Of a stretch of 64,000 bases of DNA, positions 36,873 to 48,357 are shown in pieces (the stretch's first letter is position 1; each line of letters begins with the position of its first letter). The translations under genes and the position numbers were made by a program. The stretch covers positions 16,150,432 to 16,214,431 of the forward strand of contig OY987249.1 in NCBI GenBank assembly GCA_963920765.1, given 5' to 3'. This DNA comes from Ulota crispa. Taxonomy: Eukaryota > Streptophyta > Bryopsida > Orthotrichales > Orthotrichaceae. The notes beneath the pieces were generated by a model that saw only the letters and a list, made by a program, of their open reading frames with translations, had not been told where the DNA came from and ran no database searches.

Positions 36873-39800
36873 GGCGCCCGGTCCTGCAGTTGCGCAGAGC
36901 CTCCAAGTGTGCGGTGCAGCTCGCCGACTACAGTAACTCGCCAACAAAACTGTTGCGTGTCCAAGAAAGGATCCTGCGTTAACCCTTCCGATTGCCAGCC
37001 CACTCGACTAGATTACGACTCTCTCTGCTTGAAGAAAGTGACAAGCTCCGTGAAACCTTAACGAATCGAAGGAATCGAAGGAGGAGAACAATCACAGTTG
37101 CTCGCAGCTCCCAGTTGCGACAACAGAGTTGATGGCAGATATCTCTGCCTGCGAGCGACGGCAGACCGTGACGGTGTTCCGGTCGTGACGATTACCACCA
37201 CGACGGCGACGGCGACGGCGATGACAATCACGTAGAGCCGGTTTCCATAGAATTCCTGGACATCCAGGAGTTGGAGGAGGGGATTGGACCCCCTTGGACC
37301 CATCAGAGGTTTTTATGGGAGACCAGGAGGAGGGCCACTTTTAACTTTTTTTTATTTTTCTTAAATTGATTTTTTACTTTTTACTTTTATTTATTTATAT
37401 TTTTCATAAGGAGTTGCGTTAAACTTGACTAATGAATTGAAAATATTATTAAAGTCAAAGTTATATGAAAATATCAGTTTTTTTAATTCAATTTTTTTTT
37501 AAATTTTTTGATCAACTAGTTTTATAAATTTGGGGTTTCAAAGTTCAAATTTTTGTTTCTTATTTTGTGGGAAAAAATTGATTGATTATTAGACAAGTTT
37601 TTACTTTTTATAATTATACTTTTTATTGGTTGTGCATAATTATGTTAAGTTATTAATTTTCTCTTTTTGGTAGAAGATTGTATTTGGGACTTAAATGGAG
37701 ATAAATAAAATTCTAACAAGTTTATTGTATCAATTTGAAAACTTGGAGAGTTAAAATAAAATTTTGTAGCATTTTCTTATCAACACAAAAAACAAAAAAA
37801 TCATTTTACATTGAGAAAAGTATTTTATCAAAAGAAAGGTATAGATTTTTTTATTATTGATGTCATTAAAGTAATTAGTAAAGAATTTAGTAATTCATGT
37901 TTTTAAAAATAAAAAAATAAATATAAATAATGACAAATATTGAGAACACCGTGTTGTTGTAAATTATTTTTTTATAAAAAGATTTACTAATTTGTTTCTA
38001 TTTTTAAAACCAAACTTTTTCATGCCACAAGTAGCATGGGGATCCCATTTGGGATGGAGGTCCAAGTCATTTAGCCCACAAAGCCTAAAAACTAGAATTG
38101 GAGGTTGGACCTCTAATTAGAGGGGATCCTACACCCCCAGCCAACATGGCAAGGGCCGGAGGGGTCCATGATGCCCCCATGCAAACCAACCCTTACTATC
38201 CTTCTATCATCCTCTATGCAATTGCAACTTACAACATTGACTCAAAAGAATGCATTTTTATGGGTACTTTAAATTATATAGGGCATCCTCAATGTAGACT
38301 ATACAACTAACTAGCCTAGCATGATTACAAACATGAAATTCAAAAAAAAAAAAAAATTGCAGTGGTAAATGAAATCAAAAATATTGGTTTTGACAACAAA
38401 AAAATGGAGACTATACAATGTAAATATTGCATTAAGTTACTCTAGAGAAGTGAGGAAACACAAAACTGTTGGAAACAGACTCTATTGCTGTTTTTAAACT
38501 AGCTTTTTGACATTTTTTTCATGAAATTCTATTTTTGTCGCATTAAGAGTTGACATAAAAATTGATTTAATTGGGATTAGAATTTGAGAGTATTGTTGTT
38601 GGAGGGCACCAAAAATTTGTATGAATTAAACAACAGGAAACCCAAATTTGAACTTTGCATGATTGAAAAACAACCTTATTGGAGGCAAGATATTTTTTGT
38701 AAATTTAGGGTACAATGCAAATTGTGCTAAAAAGGAAAACTATGTAAATGGCATATCATGCTAGCATTGTTTTTTGTGTCACGTTGTCTTAGGTTGTTTA
38801 ATAGGAAATTTAAAATCATCAAAAATTATTTCAAGATTCAAATGTCAATAAACTCTATTGTTGTAAACAATGTTGGAAAAAAGTAAATAATAATGCCAAT
38901 AAGAGTGCTTAGAAATGTGTTGAAAAGTGGGTAAAAAAATGGGTTAAAAAGTCTCAACAAGTGTCAAAAAGGGTGCTAAATTTTTTTTAAGAATATTGCC
39001 CAAAATGAAGTTGAAAGATGCCTCCATATCATTTCTAAAACTTCTAAGAATTGTCAAAGCACAAAAGATAAGTGGTATTTGCTCACTTCTTAGAGCACAA
39101 ATAGATACTTTTAGATATTGCATTTGCATAGTTATAGTTAATCCTACGAAAAACCAAAAACCATAAATTGTTTTGGATTAGATTTGGTTCTATTACCTTT
39201 TATGGAAAATTTATTGAAAAATGTTCCAAAAAGTTCAACACTTTCAAAAAGAAAGGTTCAATAAAATAAAATACATTATGAAGACCTCACTTGATAGATA
39301 CAAGTTAGAAACAATGCAAGTTTGAAATTCTTGTAATAGTCTATTTACCATTGTATCTCAAATAAATCTTGTCACTTACTACAAAGTATGAGTTTCAAAC
39401 TTATGAGCAGCACAAGATTGCCTCCACTAGGCAAGTCAATTGTGGAATTGCTAAATCAATGAAGGCAACCTAAGCAAATGTTTGTCTAGTTAATCTAAGC
39501 ATTAACAACAACAACAACAACAACAAAAATTCAAACACATAGTGTTTAACAAAAAAACACCTTTTCAAAAGAATTAAACATTATTTTGACAAATTTTTAT
39601 ATCTTTGCTTATGAATGTCATGCTTAACTAATTCTAAATATTCTGAAGTCCAAAACAAAAACTATGACATAAAGCAAAGAGAAATTGGGAGGTTGTGTTG
39701 ATCCCTAACTTCTATAAATTACATGAAAACATTTCTTAAGAAAAACACAAGCCCATGCTTTGAGAAATTTTTTGTAAAGGATTGCTTAGCAATGGAATGT

Positions 39801-42800
39801 TTTGCAATCACGGCCTTTTACAATTTTTTTTTTTTGCGTAATCTAAAATTCATTAAACACTAAATAAAAAGTCAACACATTTTGGCAAAATATTGACACA
39901 TCAAATTTGACACTTCATTTTAGCGTGTTTTGCATTTTGTTTTTGACACAACAGTATACAATCCACCATCATCAAATGTAGCTGAATGCTATGTTGAATA
40001 TGGTTTTTGATATGTGTTTATATGTTTAGGATAAAAATGATTACTTGGCATGAGAAATTGATTTTTAATGATTTTTTGTGATTGTATATTTTAAGGTTAT
40101 AAGTGTTTGAAACCCCATGCTAACTTTAAAGTCAAATTTTGCCTCACGTGCTCTCTTTATGATTTGACACCTTCCAATTAATGGTATCTTATTAGTGTAA
40201 ATGATATTTTTCAATTAAGCACATCCACAAAAGTTTACATGTTTTGACGTATATTTCTACATTTTTGTAAATGGGACATTGTTAAGACATTGGATTTTTA
40301 TATGGTTATGAAAAATGGTCATGTTCTCTTTAAGAAATTGATCATTTCATCAATTGAATAAACAAAAATAAGGATGTACCTATTTTTTGAATTTTTTTTG
40401 TGTTATTTGTCTTTTACCAGTACTTCAAGACACTAGTATCAATTGGTCTATAGCACTATTGCTTGGGATTTAACACTAGTTGCATTAGTGATTTAGGGAC
40501 ATATAAAAAGATGCTAGCACAAAAGGTAAGTTTTTGTAAATGACACTTTTCCACCACCAAATTCTTAATATCAAGTATGACTTCTAATTGGTGATTTGAA
40601 TTCCTTATTAAATGTGCCAATGAAATAGTCAAAATACTCATAGTCTTATTAGAACAAAATATCTTGAATTTCAACAAATAGTAAAAACATCTCTTCCCAA
40701 TTACCTCAATTTGTAATCCAGCCATAAAATAACATGAAAATGTCAAAATGCACTACAAAATGTAAATTATTTAGCACTTAAAATCCTACATGTTGAAAAA
40801 AATATTTCAGTCTATATGAAATTTTACTATGTGTACATATAATGACACTACAACCAAATTTAGCTCAAAATTAATTTCTTGCCTCTTGCCCTAGTAGGTA
40901 TGGAATTTACAAAAGCCAAATGTGATTGAAACACTCATTACTAGTTGATTCCTATAAAGACCAGAATTGGGTATTTTGAACTTGCTAAGGGACATAGAGT
41001 TTCTGACATTAAGTCGTTGTCCTATTTAAAACCCCTCCCACACATTCAATCCTTCATCAAATTCAAAAGTGATTTCATATTTGAAAAGCCAACTCAAGGG
41101 GACAATATGTGTTAAAATTTGAAAAGCAAATTATTCTTATTTCATACTTTTAATCCATGTCAAATGCAATTTTGCACAAATGAGTATGCCATATTTATCC
41201 ACTTTTATCAACATCATCAACATCTTTGTGGTTCTTAACCACCTTTTAGAACTTAAAATTGTCTCAACTCAAGCCAGCATGTTGTACATTGAGAACAAAT
41301 TGAGAATATGCTCAAAATAAATCGTTGACAAACTTGTAGTGATTTAAATGCACTTAAATCATAATAGCTGCATTTTTTTTTCAAATGTTTTTTTCTAACA
41401 CCTCTTTACTAGAATTTTGTCAAACTTTGACAAAATTTACTCCTTTTTCTAAGCTTTTCAAACATGTGATTGATTTTAGATTTGGTAAAGTATTGATTGC
41501 GTGAGAAAATTATAAAAAACAGACTACAACTCAGTGTTCAGGACTCTGTCTCTCATTGAATTCATTTTTATTTAATAAAACTGATTTATATTCTACCACA
41601 TGGTTTGCCTCTAGAGAAGTAATATATCCATGACTATCTATGTAATGCAATTTACGTAGATAATGTCACAATTTGCACCACCTTGTCAAAGCCTTGACAT
41701 GTTACAACTTTGTTTTAATACAAGCAATCTTAATGCATCATGTCATTCCAAGATTGAATGAATGAGATCTACCATTCCAATATAGCATTTTCTTGAATCA
41801 CATGAAAGCCATCTTAAAGGACGATAAATCTTCTACTATGAGATTTTTGGAGAATATGAAAAAAAAAAAAAAAAAAAAAAAAAATCTCTGTGAAACTAAA
41901 AGGAGTACAAAAATCAACCAGTACAAGTGCTCAGAATTCATGTGAGCTTTGCATCGAAATATCCACACCCATAGGGAACTCATTTGTGAGATTTACTTAG
42001 AAAGACACTCACAATGGTTCTACAACCAGGTCAAAAATATTGCAATCAAAGAAACACAATTATTTAATTTATTTAGTTTGTAGTTATTTCCTAAGACCAA
42101 AATCCTTGAGACTCTAAAATATTATAGAAAAAACATCAAGATGGGATCACTTTAATTCCATTTACCTCCCAATATTGTACATATGAGGTGTCTTGTGAAG
42201 CTTTCCTAGCGTGACCTCAAATTATCATGGTAGATGAATTCAACTTCATATATAAATAACACAACATTATCATAAAATAAAAACCTTGACAAGTTTGAGA
42301 TTTATGAAGGCAATAAGAAGGTGCATATTGAAGAATACTTTCAAACTGACATGTTATGATTTCAAAAATCTTTTGAGATTACAAGAATTATTAAAAAAAA
42401 AAACAAACAAATAAATTCTAAATGCTTTCAAGTGAAAATGATTTAGACTTTGTAATTGCAAATCAGTGGTCATAGTTAAGTCTACCTTTTTGTCTCTTTT
42501 GTAAAGGAAGTTTGAAGGGCGTCCATGAGGTTAGTTGTTCAATCCCTATTGGTATTTTATAGCTCACACCTAATCACTTGGCTGGATGGGAGAAATAAAA
42601 ATTAGGCAGTACCGGTAATGCTCAAATAGGATTAGTATGGTTACTCCTTTTTGCATCTTTCTTGTAGCAGCCAATTGTATGCATCAAAAAGAAAAAAGAA
42701 GAGAATGACAAAGATTTTTGAAGAGAAATATTGACTTTGTTTGCCTTTTATCCAACATTTCCCATTTTCCATTGCTTTTGTAATAAATTGCATAGGTTAT

Positions 42801-43040
42801 TTTCTATCATACTATTACAATCACAATGACCTTTGTAATATCTCATTTATACCTCTATAATATCACATATCCAATCTTTGTGATATCACATGTCCAATCT
42901 TTCTGATAGTACCACATAGATACATTTGAAAGACTTACTAATTTTTTTTACTTTGCATTCTATTTGGCATACGAAAATTCTAATAAAGTTCTAATGGTGA
43001 GTGCATAACAAAGCAAGCACAAAGTGCTAGTTATATTATA
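36873..43040. other. Helicase upstream region and AT-rich repeat-like DNA
   Basis: About 36873-37300 is the likely promoter and leader of the helicase gene. From 37310 the sequence becomes strongly AT-rich with no supported open frame, and looks like decayed transposon DNA. Visible landmarks are an imperfect inverted repeat around 38035-38128 (GGAGGTCCAA facing TTGGACCTCT), an (AAC)n run near 39502 and a long A tract at about 41860-41884. Confidence 0.45.
41859..41884. repeat. Poly(A) tract
   Basis: An uninterrupted run of about 25 A. It may be a retroposon tail or simple slippage; no retroposon body was recognised to its left. Confidence 0.85.
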
Positions 43041-43273
43041 GGGAAAATTTCATGGATACTCTTGAAGTTTGCAATATTTTCATAGATACCCCTGATTTGT
43101 CAAAAATATCACAAATATTGATCCTTGGACCAAAAAAACTTAGGTGTTTGTTTTGTTGTGCATACCATTTCCCTTCATCCTTTGTGCGCACGCATAATAA
43201 GAAAGACCTAATGTGCAAACAAAGGAATGTATGAAAATATTGCAAACTTCAAGAGTATCCATGAAATTTTCCC
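43041..43273. mobile_element. MITE of the GGGAAAATTTCATGG family
   Basis: A 233 bp element with near-perfect inverted termini of about 45 bp: the left end GGGAAAATTTCATGGATACT is matched exactly by the right end on the minus strand, and both continue into a TTGAAGTTTGCAATATTTTCAT stretch. It is flanked by TA. It is related to the larger element at 55467-56038. Non-coding. Confidence 0.92.
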
Positions 43274-43757
43274 TATACTATAACATATACTTCATTTTTT
43301 AGTAGAATTTGATTGGTTTTTAGCCAATAGTTCCAAATTCAACCAGCTTTTTTGCAGTTTGAACAAGCTAACAATACACAAAGGTAGAGGGTTTGTTCTC
43401 CGAGCGTCTCCCAATTCTAATCCCTACTTTTTGGGGCTTCTCCACCCATTGTTAAACCCAAAGTGAAACAGTAAATGCCTTTTGCACAAGCAAGTTCCGC
43501 CACATGTCAAGTGTTAAGCTACTTTGAGATGATTGGGGTTGGGACCCTCAAGTGCCATTTTAGGAACACACCTAAGTAGTTTCAAGGTTAGTCTAGAGCT
43601 GCTAATAGGGACTCTATGAGCTGCAACTTTGTCATTTTATATAAAATAATCTACTACACTTTTTTTCACAAAAATTACTTTGCTCAACAGCTTGTTGAAA
43701 GGCTAACCTTATTGATTTTTTCATGAATTTTCTGAGACCTTGAGGTACTCCAAACCC

Positions 43758-43991
43758 TTAACCCTCAAAGGCCCATAGGGCATAGTATATATGCTACCAT
43801 ATAATCGGTATTTGCTACTAGTAAGAAGTTTTAATTTGGGATCTCAAGTAGCTCACTAGAACCGCTTTGATTTATTCTCCAACTTCTTTGTTGATCTCAA
43901 ATGTAGTAGAGGTGTGGATCCATTCCAAATACAAGAAAAATACCCCATATTGTATTGGTCGCAGTGGCACGCTCAGTCCTTTTGGGGTTAA
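43758..43991. mobile_element. TTAA-bounded piggyBac-like MITE
   Basis: A 234 bp element starting TTAACCCTCAAAGGCCC and ending CTTTTGGGGTTAA. Its terminal TTAA at the right is shared with the next element. Size matches the nested copy at 55563-55794 (232 bp), although the interiors differ. Confidence 0.75.
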
Positions 43992-44064
43992 CCCCTAAAC
44001 GCCCTAGAGGATAAGTGTCCTCGATTCAATGTTTTTTTGAAAACCCTAGGCATCCAAGGGTTAA
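43988..44064. mobile_element. Short TTAA-bounded segment
   Basis: 77 bp between facing ends TTAACCCCTAAACGCCC and CCAAGGGTTAA. It may be an internally deleted element, or the spacer between two damaged ones. Confidence 0.5.
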
Positions 44065-44110
44065 ACGATCAGGTATGGGTCTCTCTCACAGTCCGGGAAG
44101 TTTTTTTAGC

Positions 44111-44519
44111 TTAACCCTTAAACAACAAGCATGACACTATGGCCAGTTTATGGTGTATTCTATGTATTTGAGAACCTCTCGGAGCTTGGTTTTCATCAAA
44201 AGTTTGTAGCGTCCGTATTATCTCTGTTCCCTACATTTTGAGATAGTTTTTGATGGCAGGCGGTGATTTCTCAACATTCTAGAGGCATTTGTATGTGAAT
44301 TGCTCTATGGTTACAAGACCTAAAGCATACGCTAGTTTTGAAATCTAGAAGCCAATCTTCCCGTATAAAACTGCAACCTACATCACAACAACAATTCCGT
44401 TGCATCAAATGGAAGCGATTTCAGAGAGGATCTAACTCAACAACAAGAGAGGACAGGAAAGAATCGTATCTTTACTCTACGGAGAGAGCACCACAGAGCC
44501 CTCATCGTTTAAGGGTTAA
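44111..44519. mobile_element. TTAA-bounded piggyBac-like MITE
   Basis: A 409 bp element whose ends are TTAACCCTTAAACAACAAG and, on the minus strand, TTAACCCTTAAACGATGAG. A short open frame inside (44338-44562) runs out through the right end and is not a transposase. Confidence 0.78.
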
Positions 44520-44946
44520 CCAGCCAATATCCTACATTCTCTTGGACCAACCAGTTGTCTAGAGTATACTCCCAACTAAGCCTATAGAAATAAAGAATAT
44601 TCTCTTATTATTTCCCTTAAATGAATGATTTTTTCCTAAACTTTTGAATTGAATTCTGCAATTCTCAAAATCAACCGCCTAACATTAGGAAAAATATGGG
44701 GCCTAAAGAAGGCGTTTATAAACAATTCTAGCCCTCCATTCTTTTTGTTCTTGATGTGGGGAACCAGCCCCTGTTGATGGCCGGAAAAAATTAATTAAAA
44801 AAATCTGAAAATAAATAAATAAATAAGTCTTAGAAAAAAACAAAAAAAATTGATTTTTTTGATTTTAATTTTTGTTTAAATTTAAAAATTCAAAAAAGCT
44901 GACGTGGCATCAATGATGCCACATTAGCCTGCGCATGATTTTATTG

Positions 44947-45170
44947 CACTAGAAGAAAAACAAGGATAAACAACTGCCAAAAACCACAACAATTAGGTCA
45001 CCAGAACTGCCTTGCAATTACAAAACAACTGCACAATAACTGCATGACTACAATCTAGTCATGCAGTTGTTGTACAATTGTTGTGCAGTTGTTTTATAGT
45101 TGCAAGATAGTTCTAATGACCTAATCGTTATGATTTTTGACAGTCGTTTATCCTTGTTTTTCTTATAGTG
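44947..45170. mobile_element. CACTA-type foldback MITE with TTG duplication
   Basis: A 224 bp element with inverted arms of about 100 bp. The left end is CACTAGAAGAAAAACAAGGA and the right end, on the minus strand, CACTATAAGAAAAACAAGGA. It is flanked on both sides by TTG, the three-base duplication expected of CACTA (En/Spm) transposons. Non-coding. Confidence 0.93.
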
Positions 45171-48100
45171 TTGGAAACCAGGTTCCCATGGCTAAAGACC
45201 CCCAAACTCAAGGCTTTATTGGACCCCATATTTTTCCTAATGCTTGTAACTAAATGCCGGTACTCCCCGTACGAGACCTACATGCCGGTTCTATTGGAAG
45301 GAGATATTAGAACCGGGAGAGACCAGTCTTCCTCCTGTCGTTTCGTGAAAACTGGGCACTACAGTAGTAACTTCCCCTACCCATAGCTCATGGCCACGGC
45401 GGCACTCCCACACAACCATTCCGTCCGAAACCGGAGGACGCAGGTGTTTCCTCATTCGTTCAAAGATAACGGACGCAGCCACCCGAAAGGAAAAAGCAAC
45501 TCCAAGCCGGAAAAGAAGCGAGGGCGATGCCTCGGATGCTCGCCGCCTCGCCGGGTTACACGTGACCACGGGGCGGAGCTTGGCTAAGTCGCCGGGGCTC
45601 TGCTGCCAGCCTATCAGATACCGTCAGTCTTTTAAGCGGCTTGCATTTTACTGACTACAATACTAATTCTCACGGCTCTCCTAAACCTTCCCATTCGTCA
45701 CGTCGTAATTCTCCTTCCAGAACGCATTGCACACCACCTCCAGCCATGGAGTAATTAAGCTTACTCGGGCCTCGGGGATCATCTCCACGCTCTCTCCTTT
45801 CCTGCCACTTTTTCCAGCAGGTAAGTTATGCATCTTTTGTTTCCTTCCCGTTTGTTTCCTTCCCGAATTCAGGGTTTGAATTCTCGTTTGGAGCTTGTTG
45901 ATATTTGTGGAGTGTATTGCCAGTGCAAGGCTGACGAGTAAATGGTGTGTAGAGTTGTATGGTGGACGTCGTGTTTCTTAATTCCCGCTGGTAGCGCTTG
46001 TCTTGCGGTTCTTGATTTTGGATTTCGTTTTTGAGATGATCAAGAAATAGCATTTTTTTCCTTTTTGGAGAAGGTGAAGCGTTTTTAGTTCCCTGGCGTT
46101 CTTGTTTTGGTATGATTAGCTGTGCCTGTTTAGATTCTGAACTGTGATTATTTATTTTGGAAGAAGGACGGATTGAAGATTAGGTTTAGAAACTACTGTT
46201 GTTCTTCAATTTTCTTTTTGCGAGACTAGGTTAATTGTTGCTTGAATTGCAACTGGATTGTCGGACATGGATTTACTTTGTCAAAGCATTTTAGTTGCTT
46301 CTTGTAGGGAATTAGTGGTTTATTTCTACGGTACTCTGCGTATCGAGGGAGGTCCCTCGTAGAGTCTGGTTATTCGTTTGGGAAGGGGCTGGAGCTTTGA
46401 CCTAGAGCTAAGCGTTGTTTGTCCATTTGTTTTCGGCTAGACTAGTTTAGTTAGTTGTTGCTGCAAATGTGAGGTTACCAGGTTAGGATCGAGACTAGGT
46501 AAGATATTGCTTTTTGGTTTTGGATTTCGTTTGAACTTCGAGGCGACGTTTTGTACGACAAGCATTGCTCGTATTGTTCGTTATTAGGGAATACTATGCG
46601 CCTTAATTGCCCTGGTGTTTTTGTTATGGTGGATCTGACTATGCTTCTCTAGATTTTAAGTTCTGTTTGCGCATTATAAAAACCGTCTTTGTGTAACCTG
46701 CTTAGCCGTATGGGAAAAAGACTGGACTGGAGTCTGAACTTATAGAATTGCAATTTTCAGCGAAATCATTTTTTAAATTGAACATGTCAGTTTCGGCATT
46801 CCTTCTACATGCTTTGCGTTTTCCGTGCATACAGCAGGATTCCGAGTGTTCGTTGTCTGTAGAACTCCGAGGATCGTCGTCGGTAGACGTTCGAAGTGCT
46901 TCAGGGGTGCGTGGGCATTTGATTATACTGTATAATAGTTCTAGAGGGTTAGAACATCTTCAATCTTAAAAGTGAACTGGGCCAGTTCAATGGATTTATG
47001 TAATTATGCAATAGGACGGAAGAAATGGGACGTACCGAAAGTTCAGAAAATAACAACAGTTTAGATCTGCGAAAGCAGGGACCGGCTCATGTAGGATAAA
47101 ATCATCTATTATAGATAATTAAGTGTGATACTTATTTCCTACATTGATAGTTGTACTTGAATTCCTATTCTTTCTTTGATACAAACGAAGAATTATAACT
47201 GGCATTCATGTTATTAATAAACGTGGCTAAACCGTATTGGACCCTCTTAGGCCTCGTATGGAGGGAAGAGAATCTCAAGTTTCAATTGATTTTCTAAAGA
47301 TGTTTCATTGGCAAATTTAGGTTTGTTCATTAAGATGTCTGCTATTCGATTATACAGCTAGTTACTTTTTCAGTTTTGTTTCTTGTTTGTGAACTATCCG
47401 TGTCTCTAAATGACTTGTTCTCTGATTATCAAAAAAATGCATGTATCGATGATAGCTTGTCTTTGAGGTTTGACAGCGACCTCGTTGATTCTGAATGACT
47501 TCCGGCAGAATTTTGTTAAATGAAAACATGATCTGGTGCTTTAGGACAACTAGCTCCGTCACTCCCGGGCAGGGGTTCTTCTGAGGCCTATTATCTTTTC
47601 ATTTAAGAGTTCTTCTGAAACAGGTCTTGTTTGATTTTTACCTATGGTGTTTTCAGCGACCTTTTGTTCTTGTTTGACTGTAGGGTGCTTATACGCTCTC
47701 TTCCTTGTGATGTACAATTTGTTTTTTTAAATACTGAGGTTCACTTCTTACAAAAAAATTGTTAAATATTTCATTTTAGGGTTTCTAAAGTTTCTGGACT
47801 TCTTCTATAATGCCGGAGCTGTGTCCTTGCTCATGTTTTGGAACAGAAAGGGATGGACCAGACAAATTTATAAGATAGATTGCAGCCTATTAGTAATTAT
47901 ATTGGAAGGCAGCTGCTTCTTTCTTTAATTCTTGTTTTGTGTAGTTTATCTCGAAACTTTTATTTTTGACGATTCATGATGTTAAAGTGGTAGCATTTTG
48001 ATGCATTCATGAGTCTTTCATGTCAGATTTTTACATGCTGCCATTATCAATAATATTGTACAACTGCTGAAGAGGATGAAACGCAAATCGGTAAATCACT

Positions 48101-48357
48101 GAACTATTTTTTAGTATTAAACACAAATGTGACGTACATAGAAACATAGTTGGACTGTCTGTCGCATGAAACAACTTAGCGATATGAGAGGTAGGGAGGG
48201 TGGTTGGTTGAAAAAGATGTATTTTTATGATTGGCTTGTGTTGGTGACGTTTGCAGAATGCGTACTGACAACTCAGACACAACGGGGGAGCTTTCAAAGA
48301 ACCTGAGCAGGCGTGTTGCTTGACTGGCACTTCTACACCTTTGTGTTGTACATCAAA
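45171..48357 (+). other. Upstream region and probable leader intron of the NADH dehydrogenase gene
   Basis: A strong donor CAG/GTAAGT at 45820/45821 and an acceptor TTTGCAG at 48256 suggest a 2.4 kb intron within the 5' leader, placing the promoter left of about 45800. The proposed intron is T-rich, and the open frames in it resemble no known protein. Expression evidence would be needed to prove this structure. Confidence 0.5.
48258..48323 (+). promoter_or_regulatory. Upstream ORF in the NADH dehydrogenase leader
   Basis: A 21-codon frame, MRTDNSDTTGELSKNLSRRV then A and stop, begins two bases into the proposed second leader exon and ends 34 bases before the main ATG. If the leader is spliced as proposed, scanning ribosomes would meet it first, so it could lower or condition translation. 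Confidence 0.45.

Noticed and set aside
36699..36947. Start of the helicase at the upstream end of the open frame (36947)
   Set aside because: The frame begins there with TTG, not ATG; the first ATG is at 36872.
37310..43040. Retrotransposon body in the AT-rich block
   Set aside because: No reverse transcriptase or gag motif and no paired long terminal repeats could be recognised, so no class is claimed.
43052..43234. Short frames on both strands at 43036-43245
   Set aside because: They are produced by the inverted repeats of a MITE and mirror each other.
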